The notes below the pieces were generated by a model. It did not search any database, was not told the origin of the DNA, and saw nothing but the letters and a program-made list of their open reading frames with translations. 64,000 bases of DNA. It comes from Fasciolopsis buskii (Eukaryota > Platyhelminthes > Trematoda > Plagiorchiida > Fasciolidae). Positions 1-11,171 of this stretch are shown here, one piece after another. Location: NCBI GenBank assembly GCA_008360955.1, contig LUCM01005822.1, forward strand, positions 171,053 through 235,052, written 5' to 3'. A program made the position numbers and the translations under genes. Within the stretch, counting starts at the first letter, position 1, and each line of letters begins with the position of its first letter.

Positions 1-54
1 CATCAAGCGTGAACATCTGATTGGTTTGCGTGCCAGACCAATAAAAATAAATAA

Positions 55-1000
55 TTACTCTGAACACTTTTCGCGACCCTCCCTCACTGTTACACACGGT
101 CTTTGCAGATGCGTTTGGACCAGAAAAATATTTCGCTTATACGTGAACAGACAAATAGGGTACAGCTGTACAGCGAGCGAATCAGGATTATTTGGTTTAA
201 AGAATTTCTCAAGCATTTGTACTGTCTTGCCGCTCACAAGCTTTGTTGCGGAAAGTTGGGTATATCAATAATTTTAAGTAAAACCAGCGAGAAGGCCTTG
301 CACCAGTGGGTTATCTTGAGGCCTGGTAGCCTCTCTGATTTGGAAATGAAAATGTGCAACTAAACCGTTCGATCAGAATCGAATAGAAGAGGATGCACAG
401 AGATCATACTTTTGTCCTCAGTCAGTTGTGACCATAGAGGATCAACTGTATTCTCCATCGTTCTCCATCGTTCCACGAAATTTCAAGTCACTAATTCGGC
501 CACCACAGCAAAAATCAGAGTAGGTTAGTCCGTCTAATGAATCGGTAAGTGCATGTAATTATACAGGTATTCCTGCTCGACAGTGTCAAAGGGCCAACAC
601 TATCGATATGAACATGTTCAAAGCGGAAATCGAGAGTAACGAAAGTACCGATGGATAAATACACATGCCTGTGCACTAATACTAGTTGGTACTGTAAACA
701 ATGTTTAGCCCACATACGAGAATCTTTGTTAATGGGCACACAGACACCGTATAGCGGCTAACATTAGGATAGCTGCGATAGGTGCATGTGAAAGTCAATT
801 AACGTAATAAAGGCTAAGCGTTTACTAGTAGAGGGTACTACTGATCGAGGCAAGTGAGTAAATATGTCGCAGAGTATTGTACAATCATTACCTGACGACA
901 TTGGGGAGATAACAGCAGAGCCGCTTCTATGCCAGAATTCTGCTGATCCTAAGCAGCAACCATTTCAGAGGGGTACAAAACTTCTGAAGTCATGATATTA
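55..1000 (-). pseudogene. CsRn1-type integrase with end of RNase H, broken
   Basis: The block CDIFTHLPRSVVP (about 860) is the RNase H/integrase junction typical of this lineage. The frame 739-515 contains the zinc-finger end (CLQYQ, where the second Cys of C-x2-C is replaced by Tyr) and the first core motif HVHIDSVGPL with its catalytic Asp. MVTTD near 430 gives the second Asp, next to a stop codon. NGLVAHFHF near 340 is the place of the catalytic Glu, and here that residue is Ala. The frame 237-55 holds the LVSGKTVQMLEKFF region beyond the core. The DDE triad is therefore incomplete and the frame is interrupted at least three times. Confidence 0.8.
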
Positions 1001-1284
1001 AGCTGCGCATGTGGAAACACGTGTAATAGAGTTCGATTAATCTTCAATGTGAGGAAGACTATCAGTGAAATGAAAAACAGCCTGAATGCGGAGCAACGGT
1101 CAGACGTGGGATGCATACAGGACAATAGAGTTTTATAGTCGACGAAATAATTACCCTCGACTAAATGAAGGAAAAGTTTAACCGAATTCTATTTTGTGAG
1201 AAGCTGCCGGAAAAACACTATATTCTGATTACGTGGAGGTAAGGCATCGAGAGAAACACTTTTGTGATTAATGCGGCTCAGAAC

Positions 1285-1990
1285 TCAACTTTCGCAGAAC
1301 CGGTCAGATAGCAAAATCCGCAGCTTTACGTCTATAGTAAGCGTAGAAGAAGAACCGGGATGCCCACGTAGCGTGGCCTCAGGTAATAGAGAAATGATCC
1401 TCCAAAACGATACTAGTGAGATATCTGCAAGCGTTAGCAGGCTTGGATTGCCCAGAAGCTGATCGGCTAGTGGAAGCAACCTTTTAGCAGTTTAGGGTAT
1501 AGAACGAAGATAGAAATCCTCCAACCCTAAGAACATTTATGCTCCCGGTTTGAAGACGGTACAACACAATCGAGAAAAGGATGCACTTTACACTTGTTTG
1601 ATCTGTGAAATTCTCGGGTTATTCCGTGGCCTAGGGGTGTTTTTTCTGTTTTGTTGAGTACAAAATTCGGGGGCTTGACTGCTCAGTGTTTGGATATGGA
1701 CTGGAACATAACAGGCAAGAGTTGGATATGTTCATCTATGGTCGATGATGCGAATAATAAATGATCAATAGTGACATGAACAAAATCCGAGTCTTGCTAT
1801 GCTGCTGCATGCATTGGACCACAGAAATACCGCATATTTTGACTTGCAATCAGAATGCAAATACGGAGTGGAACGTATTTCAACATACTTGTAAAGCGTG
1901 CGCAGAAACGTTAGGAATATGAGGATTCAACGAAATTATCGGTCACGAGTGGAATCATTCCTGGACTTCTGTAGCCATTCCTTGGCACGG
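1285..1990 (-). pseudogene. CsRn1-type reverse transcriptase palm/thumb and RNase H start, broken
   Basis: Near 1740-1780 on the minus strand the peptide VTIDHLLFASS, followed by IDEHIQ, matches the active-site strand of Gypsy RT. The usual Tyr-Ile-Asp-Asp box reads Thr-Ile-Asp-His here, so the second catalytic Asp is lost. Further along, FLGLEDFYLRSIP (around 1520) is the RT connection. The open frame 1479-1285 (residues RLLPLADQLLG, then HPGSSSTLTID) covers the end of RT and the first strand of RNase H. At least two frame changes separate these blocks. Family role: copying element RNA into DNA. This copy cannot encode an active enzyme. Confidence 0.75.
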
Positions 1991-2065
1991 CATGTGATCT
2001 TGCAGACCTCCAAAATTAAAGTTTTTACTGACATTCGTTTTTCCAGAGACTCCATCTGGTTCTGA

Positions 2066-2960
2066 TTAACTTTCACCATCTAAACCGGTAGTGTTAGAAG
2101 GTGAAACAATGGTGGAATTGTCTTCAAAATGACCTGAAACGTCCAACTTTACCTGATTTACAAGTGTTGTGCGGCCTGTCAAATCTTGATAGTCAAAGAT
2201 TATTACCGTCCGGTTGCTATTGCTTGCAAGAACTGTTCTACCGGAAGGTCGACGTTCATTGTCCCTAAACATGCTAACACCAGCGGAAGAAATACACGAC
2301 ACATTAGAATGTAGACAGGGTGACTTAGATAGCTGCAGTGAACTTTTATTCGCAACGCAATGGTTAGTAATAAGGCACTGCAATGATAAAATCCCAATAG
2401 CACAATCACGTTCATTTAATGGAGAGTGGTTAACGGAATAAATAACGCTTTTGAGAGTGGACACAAAGTTTTCCATTAGTCCATTAGATTTGGGATGACG
2501 GGGCTCCAGGCGAAATGAAGGCAACCAAGCCCTTTTGACCAATCATTCATAGGCTCAGCAAAAAATGAGTACCATTATCAAGTGACAAATGAACGAGGCA
2601 AACTTCTTCTGCTGAAAACCATAAGAAAAGCATTTTGCAATAATTCAGATATGGAAGATGTTGCGTAATAAACATCTGGTCATCGTAGAGGAGCATCAAA
2701 AACCAACAGTGAATATTATTTATACAAGAAAGGGCCGCAGTAATCCACGGCTGAACACTACTACGACTAGCAGAAAACTGGAAAAAGAACCCAACTGCTA
2801 AGACTGGATATTGTATATATGAGAATTTCTTGAATTAATTAGTAGTTCTGACAATTTCTGTACTCAGTTCTGGCCACCAAGAAACCAGTCGTGCCAGTGA
2901 CTTCATTTTGTTAACTCCTAAGTGCCCAGAAAGCAAATGAAGTACGGCTAACGGCAAAGT
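2066..2960 (-). pseudogene. Integrase of K02A2.6-type element, broken
   Basis: The zinc-binding domain begins with the end of the frame 3233-2835 (LLSGHLGVNKMKSLARL, WWPELSTEIV). The catalytic core follows in other frames: VDYCGPFLYK near 2750 (first Asp), LDNGTHFLLS near 2570 (second Asp), and HPKSNGLMENF at about 2490 in the frame 2542-2066, where the Asn-Gly-x-x-Glu box keeps the catalytic Glu. All three catalytic acids therefore survive as codons, but stops and frameshifts separate them. The 158-codon frame 2542-2066 also covers the C-terminal region, ending with a stop at about 2065. This is a useful probe for intact relatives in the same genome. Confidence 0.8.
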
Positions 2961-2999
2961 CAAAGGAACTACAAGACGGTCACTGAGGCACAGCAGATC

Positions 3000-4310
3000 A
3001 TCCAGATTAAATGAAAGATTCTCTCGGTGGGCGAAGAAAACTGGAATTCGTCGTCTTTCATTTCTGGTCCATCCATGAAACAGCGCCGAAATAACAGGTC
3101 TTATAGTTATGTGGGAAGTGACCGTAGCAACAGACGATCTGACACTGGGATGGTACGGGAGACTGGGCATTTCGAGACAGAAAGTCTGCATTAAGGATGC
3201 TCTTCGCACTTCGATAAATGATATTTCATTCATAAAAGCCTAACGTTGAACCAGTGGGACTGAATATTTTGTTAGAGAATGTAAAAAGTTTGCAAAAACT
3301 TTAGGGCTTCATGACAGACTTCATCCCGCAGAGAAACTTGTGCAAGCATCTAACCGTCCAATAGGCAGCTAAAGCTTCCGTATTTTGTCTGGCAGTATCC
3401 ATTTTATACTTTGTTAGCCTTCACGTAAACGCAAACCACGGGTGGCCCAATTAGTTGCAGATATGTGGGAAAAAACATCTGTACTTACAACAGAGGGGTC
3501 ATTCGGTGAAAAAGGCTCAAGAAGAATATCCGATTGAAGAAGGATCCCGCAATGTCCTTTCATGAAAAGAAGACCAACAAAAGCCCCTGCCAGAAAGAAT
3601 TTCAAACTAACAGCTGGCTTGTTTGAAAGTTTTAGAAGCAAATCATAAGCGTTATTGTAAACATCTGATATGGAACAAAGTGAATGAACAATATCGGGAT
3701 AAGGAATATCCGCTAGAAGCGTTAGTCTCTTGGCAGAACTGATTTTATATTCAAGATAGCAGACTTGGTCAACATTAAATACACATCTACAGGAGGTAAT
3801 AGCAATATTAAATTGAATGGATCTTCCGAGTTGACAACATGAACGAAAATCAGGTATCTTTCTGGTGGGGACGTGGACCACCGCATCATCCTGATAGGCT
3901 TTAATACCATCAAGATCGGCAATGATAGAATTGAAAGACTGAAAAAAAACTGAGGGACTGAAATACATGCAAACGAAAAGGAAGAAAATTGTAGCTTTCG
4001 AGATGAAATGGAGTATTTGTAACTGTTAACAAAATAGCTGCACCAAAATAAGAGGAATTTGTAAATTAGTATCTTTCAGATAAATCTTTGAAACTAATTT
4101 CGAACCAGCGAATCGAAGAGGAAAATCTTCTGGTTCTTTCGCGATACACGTCCACCGTAGTAACTTCCAGTTTTTAGTCAACCGATAGTCGCCATAGATT
4201 CGTGAACCTTGGAATTCACCTTCAGCGAAGTTTCAATAAGCCTGGCCCAGTTCAAGGATTTAACGAGAGTAGTCAATTCCTTTTTGCACATAGTTTCTCG
4301 GGACTGACGG
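3000..4310 (-). pseudogene. Reverse transcriptase and RNase H of K02A2.6-type element, broken
   Basis: Near 4180 the minus strand reads GDYRL, part of the RT fingers. The 184-codon frame 3968-3414 starts in the palm with FFQSFNSIIADLDG and then IKAYQDDAVVHVPTR, where YQDD keeps both catalytic Asp residues. Next come the thumb (CVFNVDQVCYLEYKISSA) and connection (DIPYPDIVHSLCSI), then an eroded RNase H start (LLEPFSPNDPSVVSTDVF). RNase H then runs through unreadable sequence to the PVFFAHRENLSF linker at about 3040. RT supplies DNA synthesis and RNase H removes the RNA strand. Frame breaks before 3968 and around 3414-3233 kill the copy. Confidence 0.8.
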
Positions 4311-4415
4311 TTTGGTTCACCTAGAAGAAAAATGGCATAATAAACATGTTTAGAAATAAAGGATAGCCAGAAACTTCCAGTTTTAAGGGGGTAGCATGCA
4401 TTCTGTCAGTTTGGA

Positions 4416-4607
4416 TCACTTAAGAATATGCTTTTGTAGATCATATCGATCATGTTGAACTGCAAACAAGGAAATGTTTATACGTAAATTACGGATAAAA
4501 CTCAGTTCAAGTATGGATATGCCCGAATCTGCAATCAGAAATCCACCGTCAAGTGAGGACAATCCGGCATGCAAATTAGCATTAAGCAAGATCCAGTAAT
4601 AAGTCAA
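4416..4607 (-). pseudogene. Aspartic protease remnant of K02A2.6-type element
   Basis: The 63-codon minus-strand frame contains FLIADSGISILELSFIRNL. It matches the flap-to-C-terminal part of retroviral-type aspartic proteases, where an Ile-Leu-Gly-x-Asp-Phe motif is usual; here Gly and Asp are replaced by Glu-Leu-Ser. The active-site Asp-Thr-Gly triad expected upstream (about 4750-4850) could not be recognised. Its position, between gag and RT, supports the call. Confidence 0.55.
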
Positions 4608-4824
4608 GCGTGGCCCGTAATACCGCGAATAGTTTTGCCACTTGGCTGGATATAGGTTAAAGGATGAATAGTCGGTCTTGGAAATCAGTCTTGGAAATGA
4701 CGGACTAACCGCTTACTGTTTCAACAATAGACGAGTGAGAAACATCAACAGAAGTAGGTGAGCTGATTCATCCCACAAAACAGACAAAGCTAATGTCGAA
4801 ATGGAATCTGGATTTGAGTACGGG

Positions 4825-5422
4825 TCAACGGTCATTCGAAAAAGCTCGTACGAATGACAAACGTATTATACATGGTCGGCCCTTGCACAGTTCGTTCGTC
4901 GATATATGGACTATCAAATGCAGAGTGCAAATGTTCATATTAAACACATCTGTCAAATAGTTTTCGGTTTGAATTTTGAAAAAAACTGGTATCCTTGGTC
5001 TAACATGTCTTGCACGACAATTGCCAGTAGTTGTGAATGTTTGTGGAGTTTCCGTTTGGATGGGCTTTTTGGATTTAGAATAACCAAACAAAAGCTGATC
5101 AGTTACTGAAGCTGTTGCTACCATACGATCAGGGTAATGCTCGCAAACTCCACGTACATTCTGGAAACGTCTGATCTTGAAGAAGCAATAATCTTCGTTG
5201 ACCTTCATGCATGTTTATTCTAGCAATTAAACGATCTGGAAGTTCATCATCCATCTGTGGACCGTAACCGCACTTTAAGGGTTGTGTCTGCAACTCAAGG
5301 ACAAAATTTCTAACAGACTTAAGTTCTGTAACGTACTGAGATTCTCTCTTTATGTGGCAATAAAATTCACAGGTCCGAAATGGCGGTAAAAGTAGTTTAT
5401 TGTAGCTTTTCACACGATACAT
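4825..5422 (-). pseudogene. Gag of K02A2.6-type element, split by one frame change
   Basis: Two overlapping minus-strand frames (5422-5129 and 5208-4825) carry gag-like sequence: a capsid-like stretch with ELPDRLIARINMHEGQRRLL, then QDQTF, which continues in the second frame as RFQNVRGVCEHY and GYSKSKKP. The second half should end in a CCHC zinc knuckle. Only scattered remains of it are visible (GNCRARH, then FFKIQTEN), so the nucleic-acid-binding motif is degraded. Gag normally packages element RNA in a cytoplasmic particle. The overlap of about 80 bases between frames marks a frameshift mutation rather than programmed shifting, because the protease that follows is broken too. Confidence 0.7.
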
Positions 5423-8310
5423 TTACTGGAGACGCTGAAAAGACGAAGTTTTCCGTTAAATCAGAAGCTTTCTTCCCAGTGAAATGTCAGAAATGATAAA
5501 ACAACAGATTTAAGTTTGTGGGAATTAATCCTCACATTCTCTGATGGTGCAGTTGATAACCATTGCTTCAACTTTGGTCGAATTCGTTACCAGAGTTCCG
5601 TGCACAGCGCCAAATATGCTATTGCACGTACTAGAATACGAGAATACCGCTAAGTCAAGAATGGGATTAGAATGCATACGTGCTGTGGAAAGTACTACAG
5701 CATATTTGTATAGCAAACACTATTAGTTGTGCGATACTAAAACAGAGATAGATTAGAAATCTGAGGAATGTTTGAGCAATGTTGAGCAACCGGAAGAGGA
5801 TACGTAAGTACTATAGTAGCTGTAACGGGTAAACGGCAAAAACGGCCAACAGGGAGTTCTAAAGGAAACCTTAACGCCAAATCAAACCAGTTCGCGTGAA
5901 CAGTACAGATTTAGAGCTAGCTACAAATAAAGTACACCATCACACCAAGTTCCTGTCTTCCCTATAAGTGTTAAGCCGCAATCCCTCTTAGTGGTTAGTT
6001 AGCCAACTAACCGTCCAAGTGGTAGTGACTGATAACGGCTGTCATTTGGCAGTATGGTCGTATCGAATAAGGTCAGGTCATAAAGTAACTCGGAATTATC
6101 TTGTGAGCAATATCTGGATACCGCCAAAACAGATAACCTAGTTGAATACAATAGTTATCACACGGCAGCCAGTTGATACCACCTTTCCTTGAAACCATGT
6201 CTAGCTGCTATTCCCGCGAATGTGTGGAGTTAGATCAATATCATTTTTAGCTAATGCCAGCTTTTTATGTGCTAGTGGGCCAGGTCGAGCCGTGTGTGCA
6301 ACAGGACGACTGTTGACAGTGATTCGCTCGTGCAACACAGACGTCCAAAAATATACGGGAAAAAAACCGTTTAATGCCCCGAAAAGACACCAGAGCAATC
6401 GCTTTTGAACGCATTTTGGCATAATCAGTAACTGGTAACTAGACAATCGTAAAAAGCACCTGGCTAGTCCTATCTACCATGTATAAATATACATAGGAGT
6501 TGAGAAGGCGTACATCGAGGTTATAAGTTTATCGTGACGTTTCGATCCAAACTAGGACTCGTCGCCAAAACGATTGACAACGAGTCCTAAATATATACCC
6601 GATTTACTGGTGCGCATGAACTTTTCGGCTTACTAGAGTCGTTTACCGACATCGGACGCAACTACTGCCCGCAAACGATAAGCATATTTCCTTTCATATT
6701 ATTCACTTCAGTGGGCCAAAATTCGCCAATTCCGAGTAAAAAAGCAATTCGGAATTATAAAATGCTAATTTTTGCTGAAGTTTTTAAATGAGTTGTGCAC
6801 TGTTTTAATAATGTCCATGGTTTCCTTGTTCGTCAAGTGACTGCTCTGATAAATGCAGCAGTGAACGAAACATGAAAGTAGTAAACATGTGACACTTACA
6901 TCCTAGTCACTTCCATAGCCATTAATAATGTGTTTTAATATTTCCACTTTACGCTGACTTACAGGAAACCTTAATTATCTCATTTTTAATATGCTATAAA
7001 GAGTGCTCCACCAGGTGGTCTTACATGATACATGCACATAAATACATGAACAAATATATACACATGGACACACACTACTATATATCGGTACATGAATTCA
7101 CTTAACCATAATTGATAAAAAATGCAATAGACAATGTTCAGTATAAATGAATACATTTTACCTGTTCAGACAACCGTTGTACATCTAAACTGGCGCACAC
7201 GGCCGCACGCATCTCTTGTAGACCTTATCTTGTCCTTTGCAAACAGGGCAGCTTTTTTTCTCATTCATTTTACGTAATAGCCTGCTCGTCGTGTCAAGAA
7301 AAATGGTACAAAATAACGCAGCTTGACTATCACAATTTTGAACCGGCCAGTGATCCTTCTTCAATCTGCTCCTTCCATGTTGTTAATCTTGACAGGAAAG
7401 GCTGTCGTTAGCAGCCGCAGTATTTCATGCATGTAATCACCAAACATGCCAACAAGCCCGGTTTTTGTTAGTTAATCATTTGCTTAAAATGCACTTCGTC
7501 TTTAAGGGGTTGATTCAGCTTACTGAAGTCAATTTCGATGTCTATAGGGTTATCCCATTCAATGAATTTAGAGTCAGTTACCGCTTGCATTTGTTGCCAC
7601 ATACATAGGAGCAATCGTTTGCTCCACAATAGTGATTCCTACGTTAAAGTTACGGAAGATATCAATTGACGTTCTTATTGTGAATGTATCCAATTACGGA
7701 GAATGTTTTCACTCCAGTTTTGTTCACGATTGACTGAGGAATTTTATCGTTTTGATTTTTGGTTCTAGGTTTATACATGGCATTCTTGGCAACTCTGACG
7801 TGATAAGGTCAGGGAATACAGGAATTACGTACATGGAACACTTGTGATTTGAACCAACCACTGGTGTTAACGTGCACTGTATAAAACTGAAGGCCTTACT
7901 GTAAAATGTTGTTGTCTTAATAAGAAAGTTGTATCTTGAAAAACTAGAATTGCTGAAGTTAGTATTCTTGATCTTTATTGACAATAGTACGCAGTGTGAC
8001 ATGTCATCCAGCTTCGGTGACTCAGGAAGCAGTCGCGAGGTTCGTTCAGTAGTAAAACCACTGTGGTAGGCATTTTCACATTCGGTAAAGTCAACGGACC
8101 TTCTAAAGGTATTTAAATTTAGACTATATGAATAACTTAAGACGGCCGCTTGCTTTAACGGTCTAAAAGTGTCGCGATTTATTAGGAATGTTATTCCGAG
8201 ATTTTCTTAGGTAATCTTTGCAGTTAGATAATCACAGAAATTAACTGGTTGAAATCACTGCAGGTCACTTTACCAATGAATTGGCTCACTCCTAGTTATA
8301 CATTTTGCAG
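5423..8310. other. Anonymous sequence upstream of the Gypsy gag
   Basis: The first few hundred bases should hold the leader and 5' LTR of the K02A2.6-type element, but I could not define LTR ends, a primer-binding site or a matching 3' LTR. Apart from the stem-loop repeat at about 6480-6605, I see only short chance-length open frames in both strands and no recognisable protein motif. Confidence 0.4.
6478..6605. repeat. Short repeat-like unit with 10-bp inverted repeat
   Basis: TAGGACTCGT (about 6553-6562) is mirrored by ACGAGTCCTA about 20 bases later, a perfect 10-bp inverted repeat with a loop rich in AAAACGATTGACA. The flanking sequence is unlike the AT-rich surroundings and has the look of a dispersed repeat. 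No second copy was found in this window, so repeat status is an inference. Confidence 0.3.
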
Positions 8311-8381
8311 GTGACCGGCGGAGGGATACAATCACTCACCAACTTCTCAATCCATGGCTCGATGCTGTTAGGCCATACGGC
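8311..8381 (+). CDS. Candidate internal exon, unknown gene
   Basis: The 71-bp segment lies between a strong 3' splice site (TTATACATTTTGCAG) and a strong 5' splice site (GTAAGTGTC). Entered in phase 1 it reads DRRRDTITHQLLNPWLDAV, then RPYG, and leaves in phase 0. Two of its three frames are open, which is common for so short a segment. No protein family is recognised. No neighbouring exon with matching phase was firmly identified; the next candidate on this strand is at 10,646, which is entered in phase 1, so at least one exon is missing if they belong together. Confidence 0.25.
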
Positions 8382-10645
8382 GTAAGTGTCATCTTTTAGC
8401 CACAAGCGATTCACAACGGCAAAACTTTTCCTCCGTAAACTCGACTACCTGGATCATCTGCAAGAAAGTCATTGTACTCAAAATGCTAACTTGTTAAGAA
8501 GGCCGACTATGAACATTGGAGTGAAACACTGCCAGGTTTCGACAAGACATCCGTAATTCCATTCATTGTATGTCATTTGTCAAGCATGTCCCGATAGTAT
8601 GGCAAAACGGGTGGCGCAGATACAATTGTAGGTCTGATGACCTTATCAGTTTAATGAAAGATCATCCTTGCTATTGTATTCACGATGGTGAACTGTCTCA
8701 AGAGCGCCAAAAATGACTGCAAGCGCATGAATACAAAAATCACACTGTTCAGGGAATTAGTAGCAGATATTTTGTTGCTCAGCTGATATGTCTTGCTCCC
8801 AACCACGTGCCGTAAACGTGGCTACACAATGCACTATCTCTCAGCACTGGATTCGTACAACATTCGCGCTGTCCCAGTGAACAGAAAACACTATCATTTC
8901 TTTCGCTTGATGTATTATCAAGGAGAACTATCTATCCTGAAATACAATTACCGTGAATAGTATATCCATTAGGATTGGAGTACCTAGTGTGATGCTTTAC
9001 CTACTGGATCTTAGCCTAAGGCAGTGGGTCTACCATGTCAGTTGTAATTTTATCACCGAGACCATGACTTTTCCGACAAAACTTGATTTCTTACCCGAGA
9101 AGTTTTTTAGTTTATCGATGAGCCCATTGAAATATTTTCCAGTACCAGTTGGTTTGATTGTTTCACAAAAGAGACTAACGTTGATTGCGGAAGACAAAGG
9201 TTAAAGTACATAGTCCAAAATAGGCCAGAGTTGTTGATAAATCCACAAAACAGCAACGCTCCATCTACGTGAGGCTGACTGTTTACCTCTTCCGTGGGTT
9301 TATTAATCGCGATGAAAAGATCACGCCGTCTGCACGCATCCAGACCGAATGGTACGTATATCCTGCTACCTGTCATTATTTCACTTATCAGTCATGCAAT
9401 ACTAAGCAACGCTAATTCGACGGAGCCTGGCTGAGTACCACTTCAGGCCTAGTGATATCTTATTTGGTTTTATGACATTCTGAGCTTCAGAATCCTGGTT
9501 GCCGGTTCACCTCTCCCCCAGTTTATTGAGCTCTAACAACTAGGATATTTCATTTTTTGTTAAATTTAAGCAAGTTGCCTGTAACGAAAAAAGAGCGGAT
9601 CGGTAGGCAATCTGGGATGAATCTGGAGAAAGGCTGGTTGCATGGTTTATGCTGGGCCTATTATTTTCACGTTCAAAGCATTGCCGCTAGATGTTTTATC
9701 AACTTATTTGGCAAGATGTAAGAAAATGAAAAAGAGGGATCATCTACAGCATAACTTACCATACACAAGCAAGAGTGGGCACCCGATAAAGCAGACCCGA
9801 GTTCAGAATTATCACCATCACATTAGTTTCTGTATGCGTTGTCGAACTGTGTCAGACGTGACCCAGGAAAACTGGTACGCATGACTGGTGCCTTGGTGCC
9901 CGATGGATTATATAATTATTGGGGTTTGTGCTACCCCTGCAGCACATGCAAGGGTGTCCTCGTCTACCAGACATAATTTGCCTTTAAAATCCAATATTGT
10001 CCCACATAGCTACAATTGGCCGATCGAAATCGGGCAGCCCTCGTTGATCTCACTGCATTTTTTCGGAGCCTCCAAACACTCGAACTTAAGTGACCACAAC
10101 CAGTGGAGAAACCGGGTTTCAATCTTCCACTATTCGTGCTTTAAGGCTTTCGGTGAACTTTAGACAAAAACGATGCTTTCGAATGATACTTTGAAGTTGT
10201 CTGTGTTGCGTGATTTTCTGAACGTGAAAGACGTTTAACTTATCATATTATTTCAAACGAGGAACGAAATGCTTCCAGCTTGTAGTAATTCAATGAACCA
10301 AAATTAGGTCAGCTTTAATGTATTTTGTCTTTTATCTTCTCGTCCTTTGCAAACACTGAGAAAAATGGACCTGTTTCAGGCAGTCCCTAGATTTTCCTGA
10401 CACTTCTACACAGAATCTGGATGAAAATTGTCAACTGTAAACATCGGATCACCAGAGGACTGTTTCGGGTCATTTCACCAGCATGTTTTTCGGACAATTT
10501 GGTCTGGAGAACGAACGAGGAAGAAAATGTTTCACAGACTTAAATTGCTGGTTTTTAGTTGTCATCTTCGAAAGGTTCCTTTCTAATTTTAGTCACATTC
10601 ACTAGTTTCCCTAAACCCATGACTTTCCTTTGTCTAACAACAAAG
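8382..10645. other. Anonymous sequence, no supported gene
   Basis: This stretch has only open frames of 65-92 codons on both strands, the size expected by chance at this base composition. A short acceptor-to-donor segment near 10,411-10,433 is possible as an exon but does not chain in phase with its neighbours. No transposon motif was seen. Confidence 0.3.
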
Positions 10646-11171
10646 TGACATTTATCGACCCCGTCCGACAACGATTAATCAAGATGTATTCAATAGGCAA
10701 CCTCCTCTGGAAATTCTTCTTTGACCAACAGAAGCCTCCAGCATCTCGTCACGAGCCTGTGGAATTGCTTTATCAGACGCCTCCCGAGATACTAGCGCGC
10801 TCCATGAATCGAATTTACAGGTAGGCAGCTCGTGCACTTGGGTTCTCCAAGTTTTCAAAAATACTGATCTTGCTTCAGTTGTAGAATTCAAAATGTGTTA
10901 ATGAAGAAAACGTTCTACAGGTAAAAGTACTGAATTGGAAACGTCATAAGAAACCATAATGGTGAAAAATCCAAATGCGGTAATCCAGTGAACTGAAAAG
11001 AATGTAACGTAATGAGGCAACAGTTTAGTCTAGATCACGTAATTCAGCTGTTTTATAGTGTCACGAAATTGGCACTCAAGATCAGTGTGGTAACATATTT
11101 TCTTCTTGTCCAGTCATAAATCTGAAATGATTTTTCAGAAAAGACTATATTCGGGGGAAAATGTTATTTAA
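10646..11171 (+). CDS. Candidate three-exon 3' end of an unknown gene
   Basis: Proposed exons are 10646-10820, 10879-10920 and 11114-11171. The first reads through 57 codons (FIDPVRQRLIKMYSIGNLLW, later PPEILARSMNRIY) and ends at TTTACAG/GTAGGC. Intron 1 is 58 bp with acceptor CTTGCTTCAG. The second exon is 42 bp (CRIQNVLMKKTFY) and ends at TACAG/GTAAAA. The third follows TTCTTCTTGTCCAG and reads HKSEMIFQKRLYSGENVI to a TAA at 11169. Both junctions join in phase 2, so the frame stays open throughout. The upstream acceptor (CTAACAACAAAG) is weak. No family is recognised. Phase agreement and good splice signals are the only evidence; expression data would decide. Confidence 0.35.

Larger units (their letters stand above)
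1..2000 (-). mobile_element. Decayed CsRn1-type Ty3/Gypsy retrotransposon fragment, RT to integrase
   Basis: Reading the minus strand from about 2000 down to 1, pieces of one Gypsy polyprotein appear in the expected order: RT palm, RT thumb and RNase H start, RNase H end, zinc-binding N-terminus of integrase, integrase core, then integrase C-terminal part. They are split by stops and frame changes, so the copy is dead. Gag, protease and the front of RT are absent. The fragment stops close to the end of the neighbouring K02A2.6-like element and continues off the window at base 1. The wording of the motifs (HIDSVGPL core, VTTD box, a C-x2-C-like zinc knuckle with one Cys lost) fits the CsRn1 lineage described in liver flukes. 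The lineage name is a judgement by eye. No LTR was found. Confidence 0.8.
2066..5422 (-). mobile_element. Decayed K02A2.6-type Ty3/Gypsy retrotransposon, gag to integrase
   Basis: On the minus strand, gag (5422-4825), protease (about 4607-4440), RT (about 4310-3700), RNase H (about 3650-3000) and integrase (about 2960-2066) follow in the canonical Ty3/Gypsy order over 3.4 kb, with many stops and frameshifts. The wording (AYQDD in RT, a GHLGVNKMKSLARL zinc-domain start, VDYCGPFLYK in the core, NGLMENFVSTLKS) is that of the K02A2.6-like group, common in nematode and flatworm genomes. I looked for LTRs in 1500-2065 and 5430-6500 and could not recognise a matching pair by eye. It has the same orientation as the CsRn1-type piece next to it. 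Confidence 0.82.

Noticed and set aside
1500..6500. LTR pair flanking the K02A2.6-type element
   Set aside because: No long direct repeat could be recognised by eye between 1500-2065 and 5430-6500. Would need a self-alignment.
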